Positions 41,078-51,228 of a stretch of 64,000 bases of DNA are shown piece after piece (positions within the stretch are counted from its first letter, which is position 1; the number at the start of each line of letters is the position of its first letter). Origin of the DNA: Leadbetterella byssophila DSM 17132 (GTDB lineage: Bacteria > Bacteroidota > Bacteroidia > Cytophagales > Spirosomataceae); the NCBI RefSeq assembly GCF_000166395.1, contig NC_014655.1, positions 434,001-498,000 on the forward strand, in the 5' to 3' direction. Below the pieces are notes generated by a model. The model did not search any database. It saw nothing but the letters and a program-made list of their open reading frames with translations, and was not told the DNA's origin. Both the position numbers and the translations under genes were made by a program.

Positions 41078-42337
41078 ATGGAGCGATTAGTCAAAAATAT
41101 AAAAGTCATAGATAAAAATTCTCCCTACCACGGTCAGAAAGTTGATCTGTTGGTATCAGGAGGAAAGATCGTCGGCATCAATACGGAGTCAAAAGCGGAA
41201 GTATTTGATGGAACCGACTTATGTGTATCTCCGGGTTGGACGGATGGGGGTACCCATTTTAAGGATCCGGGATACGAGTGGCTAGATGATCTGAATTCGA
41301 TTCATGAAGCGGCCGCTTATGGTGGATTTACCCGAGTTATTGGTTTTCCGAATACCACACCGGTCATTCAAACCAAAGAGGCCATAACTTATTTCGAGCA
41401 TTTTAACCGTACTAAGCCTGTACAACTCCTTAATCTAGCAGCCGTAACGCGCGAGTGTAAGGGGGAAGATTTTACGGACATGATAGACCTGCATAAAGGT
41501 GGTGCCGTAGGATTTTCTGACGGAAAAGAAGCCATTCAAAATTCAGACATCTTCCTTAAGACACTGCTTTACTTACAGCCTTTGAATGCGGTATTGGTAG
41601 TTAAATCAGAAGATAAATATCTGAGCATGTACGGTCAAATGCATGAAGGGGTTACTTCTACTTTATTAGGTATGAAAGGTATTCCTTCTGCCGGAGAGGA
41701 ATTGATGATAATGAGGAACCTGAAACTTCTGGAATATAGTGGTGTGCAGTCTTCATTGCCGGTACTTCATTTCTCTACTATCTCTACCAAAGGTTCTGTA
41801 GAATTGATTCGTGAAGCGAAAGCAAAAGGGTTGCCGGTATCTTGTGATATAGCTGCGCATCATTTGGTTTTCAAAGATGAGGATCTTATGGGATTTGACA
41901 CCCACTATAAGGTGTATCCTCCTTTCAGATCTACGGAGGATATAGAAGCCTTATTAGAAGGTTTGAAGGATGGTACCATAGATATGGTGATCTCAGATCA
42001 CAATTCTTGGGATGCAGAGCATAAGACCTTGGAGTTTGATGTAGCTGAATTTGGAGCAGTTGGCCTACAAACGGTATTCTCCGTATGTGTAGAAAAATTG
42101 GGACTGGATCTAGCTATGGAGAAATTGGTTTATAATCCTAGAAATATCTTCCGTCTTCCTACGAGTTCAATTAAGGAGGGAGAAGAAGCAGATTTGACCA
42201 TCTTCTCAGTAGAGGAGGAATATGAGTGCTCAGAAGATTACTTAAAATCGAAAGGGAAGAACACTCCATTTTTAGGTAAGGTCTTAAAAGGCAGGGCGAA
42301 GGCCGTAGTGAATAATAGACAATTCAAAAGCTTATGA
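41078..42337 (+). CDS. Dihydroorotase-like protein (probably non-catalytic)
   Basis: A 419-residue amidohydrolase-fold protein close to dihydroorotase. The first metal motif, normally DxHxH, reads DGGTHFKDPG, so one His is lost. The motif TDHAPH reads SDHNSWDAEH. AHHLVFKDED keeps part of the middle motif. The Asp-Gly-Gly-Thr-His change suggests it lacks the binuclear site, as in the PyrX-type partners of aspartate carbamoyltransferase. Other Bacteroidetes annotate this as dihydroorotase. It overlaps the DUF4199 gene by 4 bases. Confidence 0.8.
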   Translation: MERLVKNIKVIDKNSPYHGQKVDLLVSGGKIVGINTESKAEVFDGTDLCVSPGWTDGGTHFKDPGYEWLDDLNSIHEAAAYGGFTRVIGFPNTTPVIQTKEAITYFEHFNRTKPVQLLNLAAVTRECKGEDFTDMIDLHKGGAVGFSDGKEAIQNSDIFLKTLLYLQPLNAVLVVKSEDKYLSMYGQMHEGVTSTLLGMKGIPSAGEELMIMRNLKLLEYSGVQSSLPVLHFSTISTKGSVELIREAKAKGLPVSCDIAAHHLVFKDEDLMGFDTHYKVYPPFRSTEDIEALLEGLKDGTIDMVISDHNSWDAEHKTLEFDVAEFGAVGLQTVFSVCVEKLGLDLAMEKLVYNPRNIFRLPTSSIKEGEEADLTIFSVEEEYECSEDYLKSKGKNTPFLGKVLKGRAKAVVNNRQFKSL

Positions 42338-42840
42338 ATCCTATAGTTAGAAAATCTTTGATCTTTGGATCCATAGCAGGTGGAGTTTGCTTCTTATTCT
42401 TTTTGGTGATGTATTTTTTGAATCCCAATCCACTGGCGCTAAGACGGCCTGATTTGGGTATTAATATCATTTTTATAGGTGTAGCCATTTGGTATTACAA
42501 GAGAGAGAATGGAGGCTATCTTCATTTCTATGAAGGGTTTTCTTTAGGATTTTTGACGAATATTATCGCCGCTTTGCTAACTGGCGTCCTTATTTTTTTA
42601 TTTTTGCAATATGTGGATGTGCGTCCCTTCGAAGAATGGACGGCGTGGAGTAAGAATTTACTACTGACTGATAGAGAAAGGAGCAAAGAGTTAATGAATG
42701 AACAAACCTTTCAGCAACTTCTTAAATCCTTTGAGGAGAAGTCCCCGGCTGTCATCATAGGAGATGAACTAATCTTTAAACAAATAGCAATTGTAGCCTG
42801 TACTTTATTTAGTATGGGTATGCGTAAAATCAAACCTTAA
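42334..42840 (+). CDS. DUF4199 membrane protein
   Basis: A 168-residue protein with four membrane helices (about 8-28, 41-57, 68-92, 148-163). The second half has the amphipathic region with SKELMNEQTFQQLLKSFEEK that is typical of DUF4199, a Bacteroidetes family of unknown role. A related protein follows 1 base after. Confidence 0.8.
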   Translation: MNPIVRKSLIFGSIAGGVCFLFFLVMYFLNPNPLALRRPDLGINIIFIGVAIWYYKRENGGYLHFYEGFSLGFLTNIIAALLTGVLIFLFLQYVDVRPFEEWTAWSKNLLLTDRERSKELMNEQTFQQLLKSFEEKSPAVIIGDELIFKQIAIVACTLFSMGMRKIKP

Positions 42841-42841
42841 T

Positions 42842-43357
42842 ATGGAAAAAGTTTCTACTGCACGTATCGCACTAAAATGGGGTCTTATCTTCGGTCTAGT
42901 AAGTATTGTTATCAATACAATAGTGTACACTTTTAATCTATTGGAGCATCAAATGTTGAATGGTTTGATCTCCTTAGTATTGTCTTTTGCCATCCTGTAC
43001 TTTGCCTTTAAAGAGTTTCGTGATCTGAATAACGGATTCATGAAGTTTGGCCAAGGCGTAGGTTTGGGAAGCTTGTTGTTTGTGACTGCGGGAGTTTTAG
43101 CTTCTACTTATGATTTGGTGTATAAAAGAGTTATTGATCCTACAGTTATTGAAAAGCAGTTGGATTTAATCCAACAGCAAAACGAGAAGATGGGGATGTC
43201 TCCTGAAATGATAGAACAGGCTATGGAGAAATCTAGACCTTTTATTGAAGGACCTTTTGCTTTTGTAATCATGGTGCTTTCGCTTGCGTTCATCGGCTTG
43301 TTGTGCTCTTTAATTATGGCGGCCATCATGAAGAAGAATCCGCCGGTTTTTGAATAA
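42842..43357 (+). CDS. DUF4199 membrane protein
   Basis: A 171-residue DUF4199 protein: four membrane helices and the linker EKQLDLIQQQNEKMGMSPEM before the last helix. It is a tandem paralogue of the gene before, with low sequence identity. Unknown function; often found near dihydroorotase and glycosyltransferase genes in this phylum. Confidence 0.85.
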   Translation: MEKVSTARIALKWGLIFGLVSIVINTIVYTFNLLEHQMLNGLISLVLSFAILYFAFKEFRDLNNGFMKFGQGVGLGSLLFVTAGVLASTYDLVYKRVIDPTVIEKQLDLIQQQNEKMGMSPEMIEQAMEKSRPFIEGPFAFVIMVLSLAFIGLLCSLIMAAIMKKNPPVFE

Positions 43358-43360
43358 TAT

Positions 43361-44086
43361 ATGTGGAGTATTTTTAGGAAAGAAGTTGCCTCCTTTTTCA
43401 ATTCATTAATAGCATATATCGTTATTGGGGTCTTTTTACTCCTTAATGGTTGGTTGTTTTGGATCTATCCTGAAACCAGTATTCTGGATTATGGATATGC
43501 GGAGATGGATACTTTTTTCCAACTGTGCCCTTTTATACTTTTGTTTTTTATTCCTGCGGTTACCATGAGGACCTTTTCGGAAGAGTTGAGGTCCGGTACC
43601 ATGGAGTATTTATTAACTCGCCCTGTCTCTCTTTGGGGAATAATTCTAGGTAAATATCTTTCATGTTTGTTGATCTTTTGCCTGGCATTACTTCCTACTT
43701 TGATTTATTACTTTAGTCTATATGTACTAGGTAATCCCGCAGGAAATATAGATTCTGCGGCAGTAGCAGGCTCGTATTTCGGGTTGATGTTACTGGCTGG
43801 TGTTTATGCTGCCATTGGTGTTTTTCTATCTTCTTTGACCAAAAATCAGGTGGTGGCCTTTCTGGTGTCAGCTCTGGTTTGCTATGTGGTTTTTGTAGGT
43901 TTGGATCAGTTCTCTCAATTGTTTTCCGGTAGTGTCCAATACTTAATCGCGCAGGTAGGATTAAGTATTCATTATAATTCCCTAGGTAAGGGTGTCTTAG
44001 ACAGTAGAGATATCATCTATATGGGTAGTGTCTCTGTTTTGTTTCTCTTGTTAACATATCAATCATTAAACAACATTCGTAAATGA
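43361..44086 (+). CDS. gldF: GldF-like ABC transporter permease
   Basis: A 241-residue permease with six membrane helices. It has MWSIFRKEVASFFNSLIAYI at the start and TMRTFSEELRSGTMEYLLTR, the signature of the ABC-2 permease GldF from gliding bacteria. The usual partner gldG does not follow; phzF does, overlapping by 4 bases. The symbol is therefore tentative. Confidence 0.8.
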   Translation: MWSIFRKEVASFFNSLIAYIVIGVFLLLNGWLFWIYPETSILDYGYAEMDTFFQLCPFILLFFIPAVTMRTFSEELRSGTMEYLLTRPVSLWGIILGKYLSCLLIFCLALLPTLIYYFSLYVLGNPAGNIDSAAVAGSYFGLMLLAGVYAAIGVFLSSLTKNQVVAFLVSALVCYVVFVGLDQFSQLFSGSVQYLIAQVGLSIHYNSLGKGVLDSRDIIYMGSVSVLFLLLTYQSLNNIRK

Positions 44087-44874
44087 TTTCGCTAAAGATC
44101 TTTCACATTAACACTTTCAGTTCAGAAGATTTTAAAGGTAATCCGGCGGGGGTGGTTCCTATGGATTTCTGGATTTCTGATGATTTGATGCAAAAGATTG
44201 CAAACCAGAACGGCTTGTCTGAGACGGCATTTTTTGTAAAAACGGTGAGAGGTTTTGCCATTCGTTGGTTTACTCCTGAGGTAGAAGTGCCTCTATGCGG
44301 GCATGCTACATTAGCCAGTGGTTATGTTTTGACTGAGTTCATGAATCATCCGGATGAAAGAATTTTGTTTGAAAGTAAAAGTGGGGATTTGGAATTTGTC
44401 AAAAAGGATGGACTCTTTTATTTGGATTTTCCTGCTTTTGAAAGCCATGAAATTTCTTTAGATTTTCCGTTCCAAAAAGCTTTGGGTGTTCAACCACAGA
44501 AAGTGTATCAAGCGAATGAAGATATCATGGCCGTGTTTAGAAATGAAGAGGAGATTGCTCAGATCAGGCCAGATTTTCACGCCTTATTGAAATTAAAGGG
44601 TAGAGGTTTGATTGTTACAGCTCCAGGTAAGAAGGTGGACTTTGTTTCCCGATTCTTCGCACCTAGTTTAGGTATTAATGAAGATGCAGTAACGGGCTCT
44701 TCTTTTACTAAGCTTTTCCCTTACTGGTCTAAGGAACTAGGTAAAACGGAATTTCAGGCCATGCAGATTTCCGAAAGAACAGGTAAGGTGACTGGACAGG
44801 TGCTGAACGGTAGGGTATTGATAGGTGGAGAGGCCATGCCGTACCTGAAAGGGGAGATTTATATCAAAAGCTGA
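44083..44874 (+). CDS. PhzF-family isomerase
   Basis: A 263-residue PhzF-type protein: HINTFSSEDFKGNPAGVV, NQNGLSETAFFV with the catalytic Glu, TPEVEVPLCGHATLASGYVL, and DAVTGSSFTKLFPYW. The family does a proton-shift isomerisation; only some members make phenazine. It is coupled to the gldF-like gene by overlap; the substrate is unknown. Confidence 0.9.
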   Translation: MISLKIFHINTFSSEDFKGNPAGVVPMDFWISDDLMQKIANQNGLSETAFFVKTVRGFAIRWFTPEVEVPLCGHATLASGYVLTEFMNHPDERILFESKSGDLEFVKKDGLFYLDFPAFESHEISLDFPFQKALGVQPQKVYQANEDIMAVFRNEEEIAQIRPDFHALLKLKGRGLIVTAPGKKVDFVSRFFAPSLGINEDAVTGSSFTKLFPYWSKELGKTEFQAMQISERTGKVTGQVLNGRVLIGGEAMPYLKGEIYIKS

Positions 44875-44892
44875 CAATATTTACGCATTTAC

Positions 44893-44924
44893 TTGACAAC
44901 CCCTTCTTGCATTTCGTATTTTTG
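44893..44924 (+). promoter_or_regulatory. queA promoter
   Basis: A TTG (44893-44895), 21-base spacer and TATTTTTG (44917-44924). It opens the queA-ispD-meaB operon. Confidence 0.6.
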
Positions 44925-44978
44925 TGATTATATTATAGTATGTTAGCTAAAGACTATAGCTAAATTAATCACTTCTAA

Positions 44979-46031
44979 ATGAAATTATCATCTTTTAAAT
45001 TTGATCTCCCGGATAGTTTGATAGCACAACATCCTTATGAGGATCGTGATGGTGCACGTATGATGGTTCTTCATAGAAAGACCGGGAAGATTGAGCATAA
45101 GCAGTTTAGAGATATTATTGAGTATTTCGGTGACGGAGACGTCATGGTAGCGAATGATACAAAAGTATTCCCTGCACGTCTTTATGGTTCTAAGGAAAAA
45201 ACAGGAGCTAAGATCGAAGTATTCCTGTTAAGAGAGCTTAACAGAGAAATGCGTTTGTGGGACGTTTTGGTGGATCCTGCAAGAAAAATTCGCGTGGGCA
45301 ACAAGCTGTACTTCGGAGATAGCGACTTAGTGGCTGAAGTAATAGATAACACTACTTCCCGTGGTAGAACCATTCGTTTCTTGTTTGATGGAAATCATGA
45401 GGAAATGATGCAAGCCATTTACGAATTAGGTGAAACACCCATCCCTAAGGACATTCTTCAAAGGGAAGTGGCGGATTATGATGAGGAAAGGTTCCAAACC
45501 ATCTTTGCTAAGAACGAAGGTGCTGTAGCTGCTCCTATTGCTGGAATTCACTTTACTAAGAACATTGTTCGTAGAATGGAAATCAATGGTGTTGATTTTG
45601 CCCCATTGACTTTACATATAGGAATCGGAACCTTTAGACAGGTTGAAGTGGAGGATTTGACTAAACATAAGACAGATTCTGAAAACTTCTTCATTCCTGA
45701 AGCTACCTGTAATATAGTTAACCGAGCATTAGATGAGAACAAGAGAGTTTGTGCTATTGGTAGTACTTCTCTTCGTGCTATGGAGAGCTCGGTTTCTGCT
45801 AATAACCGGTTGAAGCCATTGGACAATGCCTGGACAGATAAGTTTATCTTCCCTCCATTTGACTTCAAAATTGCGAATGCCTTGTTGACGAACTTCCATT
45901 TGCCGGAGTCCATTTTGTTGATGACTACCTGTGCATTTGGTGGATACGATACCGTAATGGAAGCGTATCAAGTGGCTATTAAAGAGAAATACAAGTTCTT
46001 CACCTATGGTGATGCTATGTTGATCATATAA
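44979..46031 (+). CDS. queA: tRNA preQ1(34) S-adenosylmethionine ribosyltransferase-isomerase
   Basis: A 350-residue QueA, which adds the epoxycyclopentanediol part of queuosine to preQ1 at tRNA position 34. Clear motifs are [45 protein letters not shown]-like [15 protein letters not shown] and [13 protein letters not shown]. The stop overlaps the ispD start by one base. Confidence 0.95.
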   Translation: MKLSSFKFDLPDSLIAQHPYEDRDGARMMVLHRKTGKIEHKQFRDIIEYFGDGDVMVANDTKVFPARLYGSKEKTGAKIEVFLLRELNREMRLWDVLVDPARKIRVGNKLYFGDSDLVAEVIDNTTSRGRTIRFLFDGNHEEMMQAIYELGETPIPKDILQREVADYDEERFQTIFAKNEGAVAAPIAGIHFTKNIVRRMEINGVDFAPLTLHIGIGTFRQVEVEDLTKHKTDSENFFIPEATCNIVNRALDENKRVCAIGSTSLRAMESSVSANNRLKPLDNAWTDKFIFPPFDFKIANALLTNFHLPESILLMTTCAFGGYDTVMEAYQVAIKEKYKFFTYGDAMLII

Positions 46032-46711
46032 TGTCCCAAAAGATTGCAGTGATCGTAGCGTCCGGCACGGGTAGCAGAATGGGGTCAGAAATTCCAAAAC
46101 AATTTCTCCCCCTGAACGGTAAGCCCGTGCTGGTGCACACACTGGAGAAATTCTTATCCATACACGACTGTCACATTATTCTTGTTCTTTCTGAAGCCGG
46201 TAAAGCATATTGGCAGCCTATATCTGAACAGTTCTTCCCTGATACTTATATTCCGGTCATTACGGGTGGAGATACCCGATATCAATCCGTGAAGAATGCA
46301 CTGAATTCCCTGGATACGGATGTGCCTACTATAGTAGCCATTCATGATGCAGTTCGTCCTTTAGTTCCATTAAACGTAATTCTTAATGCTTACGTAGTGG
46401 CAGAGCAATTTGGATCCGCCGTTACCTGTGTAGATAGTAAGGACTCTGTTCGTTTGATTACAGAAGATCGTAATCAAGCTCTGGAAAGGAAGAAAGTGAA
46501 GCTCATTCAGACTCCGCAAACCTTCCAGTGGGATATATTGAAAAAGGCGTATGAACTACCTTATATAGATAGCTTTACAGATGATGCCTCTGTAGTCGAA
46601 GCAGCGGGCTATACTATTCATCTGGTAGAAGGAAGTTATGCTAATCTAAAGATTACCACGCCTGAAGATCTTTTCTTAGCTGAACATTTACTTCATGAAA
46701 GCGCTCATTGA
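46031..46711 (+). CDS. ispD: 2-C-methyl-D-erythritol 4-phosphate cytidylyltransferase
   Basis: A 226-residue IspD of the MEP isoprenoid pathway, which makes CDP-ME from MEP and CTP. It has ASGTGSRMGSEIPKQFLPL, AIHDAVRPLV and TDDASVVEAAG. It overlaps queA and meaB at its ends, so the three are co-transcribed. Confidence 0.93.
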   Translation: MSQKIAVIVASGTGSRMGSEIPKQFLPLNGKPVLVHTLEKFLSIHDCHIILVLSEAGKAYWQPISEQFFPDTYIPVITGGDTRYQSVKNALNSLDTDVPTIVAIHDAVRPLVPLNVILNAYVVAEQFGSAVTCVDSKDSVRLITEDRNQALERKKVKLIQTPQTFQWDILKKAYELPYIDSFTDDASVVEAAGYTIHLVEGSYANLKITTPEDLFLAEHLLHESAH

Positions 46712-47621
46712 TGGAATAATAAGAGGGGAGCGCCCTAGTTTGGCCAAAGCCATAACCCTGCTTGAAAGTTCCCTGCCTCAGGATAGGCAAAATGCCGCGG
46801 AACTTCTAAGATCTTTACCCAGTAATGATCGTCCTACCTTAAGGATAGGAGTGACCGGTGTGCCGGGAGTAGGCAAAAGTACCCTGATAGAATCCCTAGG
46901 CTTATCTTTTATTCAAGACGGTCACAAGGTGGCGGTCTTAGCTATTGATCCCTCTTCAACGGTTACCGGTGGTAGCATCTTAGGCGACAAAACCAGGATG
47001 CAGCAACTCTCTCAAGAAATGGATGCCTTTATACGTCCTAGTCCGTCTAAAGGGACTTTAGGGGGACTGAGTGAGCACACCCTACAATTGATCAAATTAG
47101 TGGAAGCGGCCGGGTTTGATCGCATTATTGTGGAGACGGTAGGGGTGGGGCAGTCGGAAACTGACGTAAAGCAAGTCTGTGATCTGGTCTTGCTCCTAAC
47201 TATGCCCACAGTAGGTGATGAGTTACAGGGCGTCAAGAGGGGCATAATGGAAAGAGTGGATCTTGTGGTGGTCAATAAGATAGACCTTTATTCGGAGAAG
47301 ATGGTTCAGGCTTTTTCTCAAGGGATTCGTCAGTCCATGCATTTGTACCAACAAGATTTGCCGGTTTTTCAAGTTTCAGCTGAAAGTGGTAGAGGAATGG
47401 AAGAATTGGTAGAATACCTGAGAAGACAAGAAGCCGGGGATAGAAAAGAAGCTGACTTGCTCGAGTTTAGATTGCGGCTCAACCAATTGCAGAAAGAACT
47501 TTGGGACGAAATGGTGGGTGGACTTCAAAAAGAATGGGAAGAAAAAGTTCTTCAGGGAGGCATGCTGCCTGAAGAGGCAGCATGGGAACTCCTGAACACG
47601 TTTAAACAGTCTCTACAGTGA
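46695..47621 (+). CDS. meaB: Methylmalonyl-CoA mutase chaperone GTPase MeaB
   Basis: A 308-residue MeaB/ArgK GTPase. The Walker A motif is GVPGVGKSTLIE, with AIDPSSTVTGGSILGDKTRM, VETVGVGQSE and VVNKIDLY. It guards B12-dependent methylmalonyl-CoA mutase; the mutase genes are not in the window. Its end overlaps the convergent pckA end by 20 bases. Confidence 0.93.
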   Translation: MKALIDGIIRGERPSLAKAITLLESSLPQDRQNAAELLRSLPSNDRPTLRIGVTGVPGVGKSTLIESLGLSFIQDGHKVAVLAIDPSSTVTGGSILGDKTRMQQLSQEMDAFIRPSPSKGTLGGLSEHTLQLIKLVEAAGFDRIIVETVGVGQSETDVKQVCDLVLLLTMPTVGDELQGVKRGIMERVDLVVVNKIDLYSEKMVQAFSQGIRQSMHLYQQDLPVFQVSAESGRGMEELVEYLRRQEAGDRKEADLLEFRLRLNQLQKELWDEMVGGLQKEWEEKVLQGGMLPEEAAWELLNTFKQSLQ

Positions 47622-49110
47622 ATTTTTGATGATTTTTCTCGAACAGTGTGGAGAGCTTTTTGCTTTCCTCAAAATACTGTTCTTTGTTCTCCCATGTATT
47701 AGCAGGATTTAGTAGGAGAGAAGGCACTCCTGGGCAACAAAGCGGCATTTCCACACCAAAAATGGGGTGTTTTTGAGTAATTACTCCTTTTAATTCACCT
47801 TTCAAAGCTGCGCTGATCATAGCTCTTGTATAACTTAGTTTGATCCGGGAGCCTACTCCGTAACCTCCGCCGGTCCATCCGGTATTCACCATCCAAACCT
47901 GTGATCCGGACTCTGCAATCTTTTCCTTTAACATCTCCGCGTATGTACTCGGTTTTAATGGCAGGAAAGGTGCTCCAAAACAAGTGCTGAAAGTAGGTTT
48001 TGGCTCCTTTATTCCTTCTTCTGTTCCCGCGATCTTTGCGGTATAGCCGTTCAGGAAGAAGTACATGGCCTGATCAGCATCTAATTTACTGATAGGAGGT
48101 AATACGCCGAAAGCATCACAGGTCAGGAAGAAAATGTTCTTTGGGGTTCCACCCATAGAAGGAATGACAGCATGTTTGATATAAGTCAAAGGATAGCTAA
48201 CTCTTGTATTCTCCGTAATGGATTTGTTGCTAAAATCTATGCAATTAGAATCTTTATGGAATACCACATTCTCTAATAAGGCTTGTCCACGTATAGCTTG
48301 AAAGATTTGTGGTTCGTTTTCAGGGGAAAGGTCTATGACCTTAGCATAACATCCCCCCTCTAGATTGAAAACTCCATTGGGTGTCCATGCGTGCTCATCG
48401 TCCCCGATTAATCTGCGGTTAGGATCAGCACTCAAGGTCGTTTTGCCTGTGCCGCTTAAACCAAAGAATAGAGCTACATCTCCTTCTTTGCCTATATTAG
48501 CGCTGCAATGCATGGTTAAAACGTTCCTTTCCGAAGGTAATAAGTAGTTCATGACGGTGAACATCCCTTTTTTGATTTCTCCAGTATATCCTGTCCCGCC
48601 AATCAAGATGGTCTTGTGCTTTAGGGATATGATGGCAAAGTTGCCTTGTCGCGTACCGTGAATGTCAGGATTCGCATGGAAACCTGGGGCTTGGTATATG
48701 GTCCATTCTGATGTAAAATTCTCGTCCTTTTCTATAAACATATTGTCTACGAAAAGGCTGCTGTCAGGCCACTCGGTATAACAGGTTAAGCCTATTCTAT
48801 ATTCGGGATCAGCGCCTACATATACTTCCTTGCTCCAAATCTCAGGTTTGGTATTCAGGTAGGAGATGAGGTCTGTCCTTAATTGCAAAAAGTGCTTTTC
48901 ATCAATAGGAAGGTTAAAGTCATTCCAGTCTACATGTTCAGCTCCTTCCTTTACAAAGAACTTATCTTTGGGACTTCTGCCAGTAAACTTGCCCGTTCTC
49001 ACTACGGGAGCGCCAGTTTCACAATGGGATGCTAATCCTAATTTGACCGCTTGCTCTATTAAAAGTTCAGGCTTGAGGTTTTGATGAATTTGTGTTGAAA
49101 TAGCCGTCAT
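47602..49110 (-). CDS. pckA: Phosphoenolpyruvate carboxykinase (ATP)
   Basis: A 502-residue ATP-type PEPCK, slightly shorter than usual. The P-loop is GLSGTGKTTLSADP and the second kinase motif LIGDDEHAW; TGRSPKDKF and NTGWTGGGYGVGSRI are also present. It turns oxaloacetate into PEP, for gluconeogenesis. Intergenic 49111-49390 upstream is AT-rich with no gene. Confidence 0.95.
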   Translation of the reverse strand: MTAISTQIHQNLKPELLIEQAVKLGLASHCETGAPVVRTGKFTGRSPKDKFFVKEGAEHVDWNDFNLPIDEKHFLQLRTDLISYLNTKPEIWSKEVYVGADPEYRIGLTCYTEWPDSSLFVDNMFIEKDENFTSEWTIYQAPGFHANPDIHGTRQGNFAIISLKHKTILIGGTGYTGEIKKGMFTVMNYLLPSERNVLTMHCSANIGKEGDVALFFGLSGTGKTTLSADPNRRLIGDDEHAWTPNGVFNLEGGCYAKVIDLSPENEPQIFQAIRGQALLENVVFHKDSNCIDFSNKSITENTRVSYPLTYIKHAVIPSMGGTPKNIFFLTCDAFGVLPPISKLDADQAMYFFLNGYTAKIAGTEEGIKEPKPTFSTCFGAPFLPLKPSTYAEMLKEKIAESGSQVWMVNTGWTGGGYGVGSRIKLSYTRAMISAALKGELKGVITQKHPIFGVEMPLCCPGVPSLLLNPANTWENKEQYFEESKKLSTLFEKNHQKFTVETV

Positions 49111-49390
49111 ACTGCCTTTTTGATTATATTAGGAATTGCACCCTTTAATTCTCATTTTTGGAGCATTAAAGGGTAAATTCCCGAGGATGTTTATTGATGA
49201 AATATTTGTTTTGTGCAAATCTATGTAAATTATAGTTCAATTTTATCTAAATAAAATATTAAATTTATTTATTAATAAAAGTAGAGCTTAAAAATATAAA
49301 TAGTTGAAAATAAGTAAAATATAAAACAACCGATTGTCTAATGTTATAATCTATTGCAATTTTTTCTAAGTATAGTCTAAAATTTGGTAT
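49111..49390. other. AT-rich intergenic region between divergent genes
   Basis: The region separates the divergent pckA and ceramidase-like genes. It is very AT-rich (runs such as TTAAATTTATTTATTAATAA) and must hold the promoters for both. No hairpin or small gene stands out. Confidence 0.5.
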
Positions 49391-50692
49391 ATGAGAAAAT
49401 TTATAAAATTTGTTTTGGTCTTCTTTGTCGTAATTCTGGTCCTTTTGTTGGCTCTGGTGCAGTGGATTCCGCGCACACCTTACGAACAGACCGAACATTT
49501 TAAGGAGTGGAGAAACATGGATTTGGATTTTGAACAGATAGATTCCACTTATGAGGTAGGATGGGCGAAAGAGAATATCACTCCTGATTTTTCTGTGCCA
49601 TTGGCCGGGTTTGGGAAGAGAAAGGGTAGGCATTTTGAGTCTGTACATGATTCTATTTATGTAAGGGCTTTTGCTATACGTTCAGGAAAGCGGATTATCC
49701 ATTTGGTGTCAGCAGACCTATTGTTTATTCCACCTAAGGTGGTGGAAAAACTGGTGGCGAAAGGGGTAGACCTGAGAAATGTCCATTTAGCAGCTACACA
49801 TAGTCACAGTAGTATTGGAGGCTGGGAAAGCAGTATTACAGGTATGCTTTTTGGAGGGAAATATGATCAAAGAGTAGTAGACTTTTTAGCGGATAAGTTT
49901 TATTTCGCCATCCAACAGTCCACATTAAACTTGAGTCCGGGAGAAATCACCTATGGAGAGGTTATAGATGACGAGGACGTAAGGTTCAGGATGAATTCAG
50001 ATGACGGGGTAAGAGATAGAGAGATACGCGGCTTAAGTTTTATAAAAGATACGGGAGAAAGAGCACACTTGGTTACTTATTCTGCGCATAACACTACTTT
50101 GGGGGATAGAAATTCCCAACTTTCACGAGACTATTCCGGAGTCTTAGTGGATTCCCTGCTGCCTGATTTCGGAGCTTATATGGCGGGGGCAGTTGCAGGA
50201 ATGGGACCAGTAGAAGTGGGGGACACTGAGTTTGATGAGGCGAAGCATCAGGGCGCAGGTGTTTATAAACATTTTCAAAAGAGAACAGAGAAAAAGGTAG
50301 GCGCCGGTTTGGTTTCAGAATGGATAAAGATCCCTCTTCCAAAACCCGTGGCTCGATTGAGTAAACATTGGGGTCTAAGGCCTTGGGTCTTTAGGTGGGC
50401 CTTTGGGGATTATGATGCATATGTCAAGGTCACACGTCTAGGTTCAACCTTACTATTGGGCATGCCTGCAGATTTTTCCGGTGAAATTATGGTTGAACTG
50501 GATGAATACGCCACAGCGAAAGGTTTGGATTTGATCATAACGAGTTTTAATGGAGGGTATATTGGCTATATTACACACGATAAAAGATACGACTCCGGAC
50601 ACTATGAAACCGTAACCATGTCTTGGTATGGGTATCAGAGTGGAGGATATTTTACACAAATTTCAAAGGATATAATTGACCGTTTAAAATGA
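49391..50692 (+). CDS. Neutral/alkaline ceramidase-like protein
   Basis: A 433-residue protein with an N-terminal membrane anchor (KFVLVFFVVILVLLLALV). The ceramidase-like fold begins at VGWAKENITPDFSVPLAGFG and carries the metal-binding AATHSHSSIGGW. The family splits N-acyl bonds of ceramides or similar lipids, but this member may have a different substrate. It overlaps the FMN-reductase gene by 4 bases. Confidence 0.8.
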   Translation: MRKFIKFVLVFFVVILVLLLALVQWIPRTPYEQTEHFKEWRNMDLDFEQIDSTYEVGWAKENITPDFSVPLAGFGKRKGRHFESVHDSIYVRAFAIRSGKRIIHLVSADLLFIPPKVVEKLVAKGVDLRNVHLAATHSHSSIGGWESSITGMLFGGKYDQRVVDFLADKFYFAIQQSTLNLSPGEITYGEVIDDEDVRFRMNSDDGVRDREIRGLSFIKDTGERAHLVTYSAHNTTLGDRNSQLSRDYSGVLVDSLLPDFGAYMAGAVAGMGPVEVGDTEFDEAKHQGAGVYKHFQKRTEKKVGAGLVSEWIKIPLPKPVARLSKHWGLRPWVFRWAFGDYDAYVKVTRLGSTLLLGMPADFSGEIMVELDEYATAKGLDLIITSFNGGYIGYITHDKRYDSGHYETVTMSWYGYQSGGYFTQISKDIIDRLK

Positions 50693-51228
50693 AGATCAAA
50701 ATTATTTCAGGAAGTCCACGACAAAGAAGTTTAACCGTGCGGGTGGCGAAGCACCTTTTAAAAAGATTGAAGGAAGAGAAGGTAGATGTAGAACTCATTG
50801 ATTTGAGAGAACATCAGATTCCATTTGTGGAAACCGTTTGGAGCACTTTGGATAAAGTGCCATCAGAATTCAAAGAATTAGGAGAAAAGATATTCTCAGC
50901 GGATGCTTTTATTTTGGTTTCTCCAGAATATAATGGCGGATATTCTCCGGCACTGAAGAATCTTTTAGACCATTTTCCTAAGCAAAGTAGAAAGGTATTT
51001 GGTATAGCTACCGCTACAGACGGAGCATTAGGGGCCATGCGCTCGGCGCAGCAACTCATTCAAATGGTGGCTGCCTTCTTTGGTATTCTGAGTCCTCAAT
51101 TATTAATCACTCCACATGTAGACAAGAAATTTGACGAAGAAGGAAATTTAACGGATGATAGCTTCCAAAAGGCCATTGATACCTTCGTGAGTGAATTCCT
51201 TTGGTTAGCAAAAAAAATTAAGGATTGA
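50689..51228 (+). CDS. NADPH-dependent FMN reductase family protein
   Basis: A 179-residue flavodoxin-like reductase: IISGSPRQRSLTVRVA for FMN phosphate binding, ADAFILVSPEYNGGYSPALK and NLLDHF. It uses NAD(P)H to reduce FMN or quinones. It is between, and overlaps, the ceramidase-like and DUF3472 genes. Confidence 0.88.
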   Translation: MKIKIISGSPRQRSLTVRVAKHLLKRLKEEKVDVELIDLREHQIPFVETVWSTLDKVPSEFKELGEKIFSADAFILVSPEYNGGYSPALKNLLDHFPKQSRKVFGIATATDGALGAMRSAQQLIQMVAAFFGILSPQLLITPHVDKKFDEEGNLTDDSFQKAIDTFVSEFLWLAKKIKD

